A stretch of DNA of 64,000 bases, from NCBI GenBank assembly GCA_039803545.1, contig JBDRYS010000001.1, positions 313,866-377,865 of the forward strand. Reading direction: 5' to 3'. Origin of the DNA: a candidate division WOR-3 bacterium (GTDB taxonomy: Bacteria; Hydrothermota; Hydrothermia; UBA1063). The position numbers and the translations under genes were made by a program. Every line of letters starts with the position of its first letter. Within the stretch, counting starts at the first letter, position 1. Below are positions 17,809-24,394 of the stretch, piece after piece. The notes beneath the pieces were generated by a model, which saw nothing but the letters and a program-made list of their open reading frames with translations, made no database searches and was not told the origin of the DNA.

Positions 17809-18356
17809 TTTTGTAGAGGTTTCTTTAGAACAATTTGAAGAATCTCCTCTGCGACTTCATCGGATTTGTAGCTTCCACTTTCTAAGAGAAATCTTTTGTC
17901 TGCTCTTTGCCTGAAGGCAGAAACGAGGGGATGGAAATCAACAACTGGAAGTGTGCACACTATAATACCTTTCTCCACGCTTAGTAATTTCTCAATAGAT
18001 TCCCTGAATTTCTTTGAGAGCATCTCCATTTTGCCGATTTCATCGATTATTAATATGTTGCATTCACCCTTGAAGAACTTCCCAACCTCGTCTAAAGCAA
18101 TTTTTTCGAAATTATCGACCTTTACATAGTATTTTCCGACCCTAAAAGGGGTTTTGTAGATTACATCTGCAAGGATTGCGCGTCTACCCTGTATTGTTAT
18201 AATTTCGAAGCCCGTCCTTTTGCCAGTATGATCCCTTATTTCTTTCGTAGTGAATCCACATAAATAATGTTTCCCTTTTTCTTTAATTTTTTCAATTAAC
18301 TTGATGCAGGTGGTAGTTTTTCCCGATGCAGGTTTGCCCTCAATCGTGATAATCAT
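17796..18356 (-). CDS. THEP1-family nucleoside-triphosphatase
   Basis: P-loop protein of 186 residues. GKPASGKTT forms the Walker A at residues 7-15; GFTTKEIRDHTGKRTGFEI, RVGKYYVK and IIDEIGKMEM are the THEP1 (NTPase_1) signatures. Members hydrolyse NTPs in vitro and are common in archaea and thermophiles; the cellular role is unknown. The start at 18356 faces ridA, and the -10-like sequences of the two genes overlap between them. Confidence 0.9.
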   Translation of the reverse strand: MIITIEGKPASGKTTTCIKLIEKIKEKGKHYLCGFTTKEIRDHTGKRTGFEIITIQGRRAILADVIYKTPFRVGKYYVKVDNFEKIALDEVGKFFKGECNILIIDEIGKMEMLSKKFRESIEKLLSVEKGIIVCTLPVVDFHPLVSAFRQRADKRFLLESGSYKSDEVAEEILQIVLKKPLQNQST

Positions 18357-18367
18357 TCCCTTAGTTT

Positions 18368-18377
18368 GTTATATAAT
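18368..18377. promoter_or_regulatory. Overlapping divergent -10 boxes between THEP1 and ridA
   Basis: The plus strand reads TATAAT at 18372-18377 for ridA, and the minus strand reads TATAAC at 18373-18368 for the NTPase. They share bases, so polymerase could open only one at a time. No convincing -35 boxes were found on either side, which lowers confidence. Confidence 0.4.
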
Positions 18378-18403
18378 TTTAAGACAAGAAGGAGGAGGAA
18401 TAA

Positions 18404-18760
18404 ATGGGACCAAAGGCCATAGGACCATACAGCCTAATAAGAGGAGCAGAATGTGGTAAACTCTTTTTCATTTCAGGGCAATTGGGTATAAATCCTGAAA
18501 CGGGGGAACTGGAGGTGGGCTTAGAAGCACAGGCCAGAAGAGTTATGGAAAATTTAAAGTCTATCCTTGAATCCTACGGCCTTTCAATGAATAATGTAAT
18601 CAAAACTACTATTTTTCTCATAAATCCCGAAGATTTCTCAAAGGTTAATGAGATTTACGCCAGTTTTTTCTCAGAGCCTTACCCGGCTCGTTCTACAATC
18701 TTTGTTAAAGCCCTGCCTAAAAACGCCCTAATTGAAATAGAGGCGATTGCTTGTTTATGA
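18404..18760 (+). CDS. ridA: RidA-family enamine/imine deaminase
   Basis: Small trimeric cytosolic protein (118 aa) that hydrolyses reactive 2-aminoacrylate released by PLP enzymes. The early IGPYS, FISGQLG, the substrate-binding arginine in ARSTIFVKALP and the terminal IEIEAIA are typical of the active Rid subgroup. A strong GGAGGAGG precedes the ATG at 18404. The end overlaps the convergent zinc-ribbon gene by 6 nt. Confidence 0.93.
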   Translation: MGPKAIGPYSLIRGAECGKLFFISGQLGINPETGELEVGLEAQARRVMENLKSILESYGLSMNNVIKTTIFLINPEDFSKVNEIYASFFSEPYPARSTIFVKALPKNALIEIEAIACL

Positions 18761-19030
18761 TTTCGAACCCGAGCGCCACCTCTTAAGATCAGGTATATAT
18801 TCTTTTGCAATTTTGAAGGCATATTTGGGTGGTATTTTTTCAACTTCTATCATTTCCGTTGCAACCTTTTGTATCATTTCCTCCATTGTAATGTTTGGCT
18901 CTGTAAATTTGCCATTTTGGTAGCACTTCCTGCAGTATTCATAGTTCAGGCTTCCGTCTGCGTTTGTTCCGAATTCCTCTTCGGATACTATTGGAGTTCC
19001 ACAGCTCTGGCAAATTGTTTTTTGTACCAT
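18755..19030 (-). CDS. Putative zinc-ribbon protein
   Basis: A 91-residue protein with two Cys pairs, CQSCG and CRKC, and the flanking FGTNADGSLNYEYC and CYQNGKFTEP. This matches a widespread family of small putative zinc-ribbon proteins of unknown function. The rest is helical (TMEEMIQKVATEM). GGAGAGG precedes the ATG. Confidence 0.85.
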   Translation of the reverse strand: MVQKTICQSCGTPIVSEEEFGTNADGSLNYEYCRKCYQNGKFTEPNITMEEMIQKVATEMIEVEKIPPKYAFKIAKEYIPDLKRWRSGSKS

Positions 19031-19059
19031 TGCACCTCTCCTTACTTTAAAATTTTTAT

Positions 19060-19944
19060 TTAGTCTTTGCTTTCTGTGTAAGGTTCAACATGTATGGTAG
19101 CATCAATATTTTCTTTCATTAAAGCATCTTCAATTTTCTTTGTAATTTCATGGGCTTCCTCAAGGCTTATCTCCTTAGGAAGCCTTATGTGAAAAGTTAG
19201 TTCGATGTGATTGCCATACCTGTGCATATGAAGATGATGAAGACCGGTTATCCTCGGGTCCGCTTTTTCTACTTCATCAGTGACTTTCTTTATTATCTCG
19301 TCAGGGACTTTTTCGCCTATGAGAGGGGAAACACTTGATTTTACAATGTCAAAAGCAGTTACAGCAATTGCTAAGGATATTAATAGGCCGAGGTATCCGT
19401 CAACGAGTGGTATCTGCTTGTTAAGAGCAACTCCTATCAAAAACAAAACGCTTGTGATCATGTCCGATTGGTGATGCCAACCATCTGCAGTAATTGCCTG
19501 TATTTTTGATTTTTTACCAGCCCAAAAGGCAAAGAGTGCGAGGGCTTGTTTTAAAGTGGCACAGACAGCCTGAACTAATACGCTCGCTAAGGTGAAGGTT
19601 ATGACCTTTCGAGATGTGATTCTTATTAGGGATTCTTTGAGGAAGTTGATTGCCACGAGAATTAGCATTATGCCAATTAACAAGCTTGTTATCTTTTCAA
19701 TTCTACCATGCCCAAAAGGGTGTTCCTCATCGGCGGGTTTTGCTGAAAGATAAATCCCAACAACCAGCATCATAGACGTTAAAGAGTCAGAAAGGGTATG
19801 CCAAGCGTCCGCCTGGAGTGAGACAGAGTTTATCTTAAGCCCAATGATGTATTTGGCTACAAAAAGTATTGAATTTAAAACGATGGATATCCATCCCTCA
19901 ATGTATGCGAGTTTATTGAAGTCCAGGCCTTTTCTAAGCTGCAT
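19060..19944 (-). CDS. Cation diffusion facilitator (CDF) transporter
   Basis: Proton-coupled divalent metal exporter of 294 residues with about six membrane segments. The transport-site HxxxD motifs are ADAWHTLSD in segment 2 and ADGWHHQSD in segment 5. A cytoplasmic C-terminal domain with HLHMHRYGNHIELTFHI follows. Such domains bind metal and gate transport. Zinc, iron or manganese cannot be distinguished from sequence; the His/Asp site suits zinc. It sits 29 nt after the zinc-ribbon start. Confidence 0.92.
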   Translation of the reverse strand: MQLRKGLDFNKLAYIEGWISIVLNSILFVAKYIIGLKINSVSLQADAWHTLSDSLTSMMLVVGIYLSAKPADEEHPFGHGRIEKITSLLIGIMLILVAINFLKESLIRITSRKVITFTLASVLVQAVCATLKQALALFAFWAGKKSKIQAITADGWHHQSDMITSVLFLIGVALNKQIPLVDGYLGLLISLAIAVTAFDIVKSSVSPLIGEKVPDEIIKKVTDEVEKADPRITGLHHLHMHRYGNHIELTFHIRLPKEISLEEAHEITKKIEDALMKENIDATIHVEPYTESKD

Positions 19945-19976
19945 CGGGATAAACCAACTGGGAATTTTTGGAAATT

Positions 19977-20378
19977 TTAATTCTGTCCTTTCTCAATGGG
20001 TAATCCTCTGTTAATCCAGTCCTTTAATCCGCCTTTCAAACTAAATACATTTCTATAACCCATGTTGATTAATCTTATCGCAACATTTTTACTTCTCATT
20101 CCGTGTGAGCAGTAGAGTATTATAGTGTTATTTTTAGGGAGAGTCATTAACAAAGAGTCGAGTTTTGGTGAGAAGTAGTCAATGTTAATTGCGGAGGGTA
20201 TATGTCCTTGTAAGAACTCTTCAGGTGTTCTAACGTCTACCACTGTGATCTCCATTTTATTGTGAGAAAGGAGCTTATAAAGCTCCTTTGCAGAAATTTC
20301 TCTAACATCTCTGATTAAAGAGTGTTTAGCACAGGAGAGGGTAAGGATAGCAAAAATCAGGTAATTACTTCTTTTCAT
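19977..20378 (-). CDS. Rhodanese-domain lipoprotein
   Basis: A short signal with lipobox (FAILTLSC) directs it to a membrane, and a single rhodanese domain follows: VDVRTPEEFLQGHIPSAINI and the active-site loop YCSHGMRS with the catalytic Cys. It would move sulfane sulfur or sense redox at the envelope. I take the ATG at 20378 (133 aa), which gives a normal signal length; an in-frame ATG at 20402 is possible. It overlaps cutA by 14 nt, so the two are probably co-translated. Confidence 0.85.
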   Translation of the reverse strand: MKRSNYLIFAILTLSCAKHSLIRDVREISAKELYKLLSHNKMEITVVDVRTPEEFLQGHIPSAINIDYFSPKLDSLLMTLPKNNTIILYCSHGMRSKNVAIRLINMGYRNVFSLKGGLKDWINRGLPIEKGQN

Positions 20379-20703
20379 TCGTGGATTTTTTAAGCTCTTC
20401 ATCCAGCCAATTCAGATAGTCGCTATTTCCTGCAATTACCGGGATTGCCAGGATTTCAGGAACCGCGTAGTTGTGAACTTCCTTTATGGCCTTCTCCAGT
20501 TCAGGGTAGTAATCGGCTCTTGTTTTAGCTATGATGAGATACTCTGTATCTTTTGTGATTTTGTTCTCCCACCAATATTGACTCGTTATTGGCCCTAAGA
20601 TCTGCACACAAGCAGCAAGTCTCTTTTGAACTAAGGTTTCAGTGATTTTTTCAGCAACTTCCCTAACATTAGTGGTTGTGAAGACCTGAATATATTCTGC
20701 CAT
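20365..20703 (-). CDS. cutA: CutA1-family protein
   Basis: Trimeric ferredoxin-like protein of 112 residues, linked to divalent metal tolerance though its biochemical role is unsettled. Recognisable stretches are VQVFTTT-like at the start (YIQVFTTT), LVQKRLAACVQI, QYWWENKI and VHNYAVPEILAIPV. The ATG at 20703 fits the family start and lies six bases after TATAAT, so the mRNA may be leaderless. The 20733 start has no support. Confidence 0.93.
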   Translation of the reverse strand: MAEYIQVFTTTNVREVAEKITETLVQKRLAACVQILGPITSQYWWENKITKDTEYLIIAKTRADYYPELEKAIKEVHNYAVPEILAIPVIAGNSDYLNWLDEELKKSTNEKK

Positions 20704-20709
20704 GGCTTT

Positions 20710-20738
20710 ATTATAAGATGAGGTGAGTCCCAAAGCAA
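20710..20738 (-). promoter_or_regulatory. Leaderless promoter of cutA
   Basis: On the minus strand TTGCTT (20738-20733), a 17 bp spacer and TATAAT (20715-20710) precede the ATG by exactly six bases. There is no ribosome site. Confidence 0.7.
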
Positions 20739-20774
20739 GCGGAACTTAATTGCCACAAGCAGAATCGTAAGTTG

Positions 20775-20868
20775 AAGATCACATATAATTTTGGAGGGAA
20801 CCTAATCGAACCTTCTATCTCGTAGCGGTTGTTTGCGGATCAAGATCATATATAATTTTGAGGGGAAC
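20775..20868. repeat. Two 27-bp direct repeats, 67 bp apart
   Basis: The copies at 20775-20801 and 20842-20868 agree at 24 of 27 bases and have the form AAGATCAYATATAATTTTG then a G-rich end and AAC. The end (TAATTTTGAGG...GAAC) resembles the core of the tRNA-upstream repeat at 23227 and 34526. They lie between tRNA-Lys and cutA. Function unknown. Confidence 0.7.
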
Positions 20869-20900
20869 GGGAATAGTAAATTTTGCCTAAATTAAAAAAC

Positions 20901-20973
20901 TGCGCTGCGCAGGACTCGAACCTGCAACCCACGGATTAAGAATCCGTTGCTCTGCCTGTTGAGCTAGCAGCGC
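20901..20973 (-). tRNA. tRNA-Lys (CTT)
   Basis: Full cloverleaf of 73 nt on the minus strand: acceptor GCGCTGC pairs with GCAGCGC, D arm GCTC...GAGC, anticodon stem ACGGA/TCCGT around loop TTCTTAA, T arm GCAGG/CCTGC. CCA is not encoded. A run of T follows the 3' end on its own strand and may end transcription. Confidence 0.97.
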
Positions 20974-20982
20974 ATTGTTAAA

Positions 20983-21011
20983 ATTATAAAAATAAACCTG
21001 CGGTTTTTCAA
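20983..21011 (-). promoter_or_regulatory. Promoter of tRNA-Lys
   Basis: On the minus strand TTGAAA (21011-21006), 17 bp, TATAAT (20988-20983). Just upstream is AACGCCGATCG (to 21023), which matches the end of the repeat found upstream of the fMet and Leu tRNA promoters. Confidence 0.8.
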
Positions 21012-21789
21012 ACGATCGGCGTTAATAACATAACTTAGGTCGGAACGGGACTATTCTTTCCTAAGTTCCGGAGGCAGAAATGCTCGCCTTGGCTTAAAGA
21101 ACACCGGGTAAGTTTCTAAAGTTCTTTGCATTAAAGGAGCGGATATCAAAATAAGCCGATTTTTTTTAATTTCGACCTTTTGGGAAATTTTCTTAAAATA
21201 AACCTAGCTTCCTCAATAACGGTGATTCATCTCTCATTAATGTACTTTTCAGGCCTTTGAGCCTTGTCATTTAAATCCTTTATATCAAATGAATCCTTTT
21301 AAGTTATAGCGAGTCGATGTATAGTATGTCAAGCCTTGTGATTTTAAGAAGATTGCTCGAAATAATGTGAGTCCACGATAGCAAGAATAATGTAGGACAA
21401 TCATTCTTGTTTTTCATTGAACTTTAAAGGCCCATTGTGAGTTAAGAGCGCAAAGGGAGAAGCATGAGGTATTTTGTAAATTCGACGATGCTCTACTTAT
21501 GTTAAAATTGTCGTTAGCCTTTGTTCGAGTTCGTCGAAGTTTATAACTCAAAATGACCTCAAGGAACAGTGGAACTATTATGAAGCTCTTTCTCTGCAGA
21601 TTCGGTTTTAGAAAGTACGATGTTAAGCAAGTATAGCTTTTAAGAAGAATTTGTACAAGTGCATTATATTTTTACAGGTTTTTAAATTGTATGCGAGTTT
21701 GAATCACCTATGGACTGAACGCCTTGACACTATTCAGCTCATCGCCCTTTTGTTCGTATGTTGAACATTAAAATTTAACACTCGCCGAT
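21012..21789. other. Gene-free region of about 780 bp
   Basis: No reading frame of plausible length or composition was found on either strand. Possible RNA structure lies at 21032-21067 (AACTTAGG with CCTAAGTT, and a competing pairing CGGAAC with GTTCCG at 21041-21070) and at 21096-21127 (AAAGAAC with GTTCTTT). TAAAAT at 21769 may be the -10 box of the MFS gene. The rest shows nothing I can name. Confidence 0.6.
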
Positions 21790-22926
21790 ATGATGCTGAA
21801 GATAATTGCTACAATTCTTTTTTATTTTGGCTATGGCTCTTATTATATCCTATTGAGGCCAAGATTTGTTGACCTTGGAGCGAGTTATTTTCAAATATTG
21901 CTGATTGACAGTTTGCCTGCCTTTGTTGCCTTGACCTCAGTATTTTGGGGTAGATTAGCCGATGTGATCTCACGAAGGCTATTTCTTTTATTAAGCAGCC
22001 TCGGAGGGATCTTTGTATTACTTCTCGGATTTTCGAATCAAATATATACGTTACTCCTTTTTCTGCTTCTATTAAGTATTTTTGCTTCCATCGCCATTCC
22101 AGTCATCAACAGTATGTTCTCCTACAGTGAGGATACAGAGGGAGCATTCGCCCTTTATTTATTGGCAGAGGCCCTTGGTTGGACTCTCAGTGGCTCTATT
22201 ATGGGTTATTTCTCTAAGGACCCAGGGCTTTTCAAACTCGGTTATATAATTAGTGGAATAGCCTGGGCTATTGGTATAATCGTTTTTTACCAAATTTATA
22301 CTGATAATCTTAATTTTGGTTCCCCGTCGACTTCCCTTTTCAAGGTTCATTTTGAAAGGGGGTTAATATTTTTGGCTGTTGGGACCTTTTTCTTGGAATT
22401 TGGGATTGTAACCTCTTACGGGATTTTGTCAGTGAAACTTTATGAGGTTTTGGGAAAGTCAAAATTCCTCTATGGAATAGTATGGGCTTCAATACCCGCA
22501 TTTTTATCTGCATTGGTGAGCAAATTTTATGGTGAGGTTGTTAAAAAACTCACTCCCTGGAGAAGTTTAGTACTACTTTCTGCTGCTTATTTTGTTAATA
22601 TCGCTATTTTGGCTCTTGCGAAGGGATATTTAATGGCCTTTTTCTGGATTCTACCTCTTTGGAATTTTATGTATATTGCCCTTTACTCCGCGGTCACAAG
22701 GCTATCAAGGGAAAATGAAAGAGCAACTGCCTTTGGATTTTTGAATTCCACTTTAAACTTCGCTGTTTTTCTCTCGGCATTATCTGGGATTCTTGCGGAT
22801 AAATTTGGCAGGTTGTCAAGTGTCGTTCTGGGTTTAGTTTCTATATTAGTGAGTCTTGTTATTTTTTCAAAGCTTAATGCCAATGTTTTCAGAGATTACT
22901 CGAAATACGCACTTCCTCAAAATTAA
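21790..22926 (+). CDS. MFS transporter, substrate unknown
   Basis: Integral membrane protein of 378 residues with about twelve hydrophobic segments in two halves. The loop between segments 2 and 3 reads WGRLADVISRR, a form of the major facilitator signature. Nothing points to a substrate. It is isolated between two gene-poor stretches with tRNA genes on either side, which would suit a transferred gene; this is inference. Its last codons (CTTCCTCAAAATTAA) form part of an inverted copy of the repeat at 23282. Two adjacent ATG codons compete for the start; no ribosome site is evident. Confidence 0.85.
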   Translation: MMLKIIATILFYFGYGSYYILLRPRFVDLGASYFQILLIDSLPAFVALTSVFWGRLADVISRRLFLLLSSLGGIFVLLLGFSNQIYTLLLFLLLLSIFASIAIPVINSMFSYSEDTEGAFALYLLAEALGWTLSGSIMGYFSKDPGLFKLGYIISGIAWAIGIIVFYQIYTDNLNFGSPSTSLFKVHFERGLIFLAVGTFFLEFGIVTSYGILSVKLYEVLGKSKFLYGIVWASIPAFLSALVSKFYGEVVKKLTPWRSLVLLSAAYFVNIAILALAKGYLMAFFWILPLWNFMYIALYSAVTRLSRENERATAFGFLNSTLNFAVFLSALSGILADKFGRLSSVVLGLVSILVSLVIFSKLNANVFRDYSKYALPQN

Positions 22927-22936
22927 TCTACTTGAA
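22913..22936 (-). repeat. Inverted partial copy of the tRNA-upstream repeat
   Basis: Read on the minus strand, the 24 bases match 23282-23305 at 23 positions. It covers the stop codon of the MFS gene. With the copy at 23282 it makes an inverted repeat that encloses about 345 bp without a clear gene. Confidence 0.75.
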
Positions 22937-23226
22937 CTATTCTCTATTGTAGTTCTGATGCCCATTCGGCCCCCCTTTTCTTGTTGTAAGCCGTGTCAAG
23001 CTCGCTTTGCAACATGATTGTCGCGTGTGTTAATTTTACTATCTTTATGTTATCTCTCAAATTCATAACCCCCTCTTTTTACTTCTTCACTTACACCTTT
23101 GACTCTTAAAACGCTGTTTAGAGGCGTGCTATCTCATGCTTCTTTGCTTTTTACTTTTTCTGTTTTCCCCAAACCACTTCCTTTGCTAAGACCACGCAGT
23201 ATTGCTACTCGCTTACTGAATAAAAG
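22937..23226. other. Intergenic stretch between MFS gene and tRNA-fMet repeat
   Basis: The only open frame with any support is on the minus strand, 22944-23066 (40 codons, ATG, GAGGGGGTT before it, predicted start MNLRDNIKIVKLTH). It matches nothing I know and may be chance. Otherwise nothing is seen here. Confidence 0.4.
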
Positions 23227-23321
23227 AATGCAATACCGTCGCCGCTTTATTATGTTGTTATTTTTGATGAAACAACCCCATTTCGAGTAGATTAATTTTG
23301 AGGAAAGCCGAACTCTTGACT
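23227..23321 (+). repeat. tRNA-upstream repeat, copy 1
   Basis: About 95 bp. The core 23257-23310 matches 34557-34610 with only two differences, and the match resumes at the -35 box TTGACT (23316). The outer part, starting at AATGCAATACCGTCGCCG, is less well conserved. It ends at the promoter of tRNA-fMet. Confidence 0.9.
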
Positions 23322-23344
23322 GAACAGTAAGATTATATTATAAT
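23316..23344 (+). promoter_or_regulatory. Promoter of tRNA-fMet and tRNA-Met
   Basis: TTGACT (23316-23321), exactly 17 bp, and a perfect TATAAT (23339-23344). Initiation would be near 23351, five bases before the tRNA. Confidence 0.88.
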
Positions 23345-23355
23345 AATAACACTAA

Positions 23356-23429
<74 letters not shown>

Positions 23430-23442
23430 CTGTCTTACTCCT

Positions 23443-23515
23443 GGCGGTGTAGCTCAGCTGGCAGAGCAGAGGAATCATAATCCTCGTGTCGGGGGTTCGA
23501 CTCCCTCCGCCGCCA
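23443..23515 (+). tRNA. Elongator tRNA-Met (CAT)
   Basis: 73 nt: acceptor GGCGGTG/CGCCGCC, D arm GCTC/GAGC, anticodon stem GAGGA/TCCTC with loop ATCATAA, T arm GGGGG/CCCTC. CCA is not encoded. A CAT anticodon could also belong to the lysidine-modified tRNA-Ile; the body looks more like elongator Met. It is 13 nt after tRNA-fMet and probably shares its transcript. Confidence 0.9.
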
Positions 23516-23542
23516 TTCTTTTAATTTCCATAATTCCCAGTT

Positions 23543-23548
23543 TAAAAT
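23543..23548 (+). promoter_or_regulatory. -10 box of a leaderless promoter for folD
   Basis: TAAAAT is followed by six bases and then the folD ATG. No ribosome site is present, and no clear -35 box is seen next to the end of the tRNA. Confidence 0.5.
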
Positions 23549-23554
23549 TATCCC

Positions 23555-24394
23555 ATGTCAGCTAAGGTTATTGATGGAAGACTTATCAGGGAAAAGGTAT
23601 TGGAAGAATTAAAGGAACAAATTGCCTGTTTGAATCTTCAAAGGCCCTTGAAATTAGCCATTTTTCAGTATAAGCCTCAGGTTCCCGATGAACTTTATGC
23701 TCATTCACTCAAAAGGGTAGCAAAAAAGCTCGATATAGAAGTGGAGGTAAAAACTTTTGGAGACCTTGAATCGTTAAAAAGCGCTATTTATGCTTACAAT
23801 GAAGATGAATCTGTCGATGGAATTATGCTGCAGATAGAGGACAAAAAAGATTATTTATACTACACTTCTTTTATTGTTCCCGAAAAGGATGTAGATGGTG
23901 CAAGTCCTGAAAACCTTGGGAAGCTAATAAGGAAAGACAAAGGATTAAGACCCGCCACTGCTGATGCCGTTATCAGAATAATAAAAGAAACGGGCTATGA
24001 AATTCGCGGAAAAAATGCATGCATTCTTGGAAGAAGCTTCCGCTCAGGGCTTCCCATTGCAATAATGCTTATGAATGAGGATGCAACCTGCACCGTGTGT
24101 CACTCTTCTACCAAGGATATAAGCATTTATACACGAGAAGCCGACATCCTTGTTGTTGCTATTGGACGTGCCAACTTTATTGGCGCCGATATGGTTAAGG
24201 AAGGGGCTTTTGTGATTGACGTTGGAATAAACCAGGTAAATGACAAGGTTGTTGGAGACGTCAAATTTGATGAAGTTAAAGAAAAAAGTGGATACATAAC
24301 CCCTGTACCTGGTGGGGTTGGCTCGGTCACGGATGTTATGATTTTTAGAAATTTAATAAAAGGAGTGATTTTTAGAAATGAAAAGCGACATTGA
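23555..24394 (+). CDS. folD: Divergent FolD: methylene-THF dehydrogenase/cyclohydrolase
   Basis: Interconverts methylene-THF and formyl-THF. Family features are PEKDVDGASPENLG, the NAD(P)-binding GRSFRSGLP, CHSSTKDI and the C-terminal TPVPGGVGSVTDVM. Length 279. Several usual residues differ: the N-terminal active-site motif normally has Tyr and Lys four apart, while here the spacing is five (YAHSLK); the LPLP after the conserved Gln is IEDK; PCTP is PATA. Activity may be altered, or the protein may work in a specialised one-carbon route. Next to fhs, with a 17-nt overlap, which supports a joint pathway. Confidence 0.9.
   Translation: MSAKVIDGRLIREKVLEELKEQIACLNLQRPLKLAIFQYKPQVPDELYAHSLKRVAKKLDIEVEVKTFGDLESLKSAIYAYNEDESVDGIMLQIEDKKDYLYYTSFIVPEKDVDGASPENLGKLIRKDKGLRPATADAVIRIIKETGYEIRGKNACILGRSFRSGLPIAIMLMNEDATCTVCHSSTKDISIYTREADILVVAIGRANFIGADMVKEGAFVIDVGINQVNDKVVGDVKFDEVKEKSGYITPVPGGVGSVTDVMIFRNLIKGVIFRNEKRH

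Noticed and set aside
20775-20868. CRISPR-like or CRP-site repeats
   Set aside because: There are only two copies and no spacer array. TGTGA occurs in one copy without its inverted half.
20990-21012. Terminator AAACC-TGC-GGTTTTT
   Set aside because: The stem is only five pairs and no plus-strand gene ends there. The bases are better explained as the spacer and -35 box of the tRNA-Lys promoter.
21032-21127. Riboswitch controlling the MFS gene
   Set aside because: The hairpins lie more than 650 nt upstream of the gene and match no riboswitch consensus I know.
23099-23290. 63-codon plus-strand frame before tRNA-fMet
   Set aside because: No ribosome site, low-complexity composition, and its end lies in the repeat shared with 34526. 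Probably chance.
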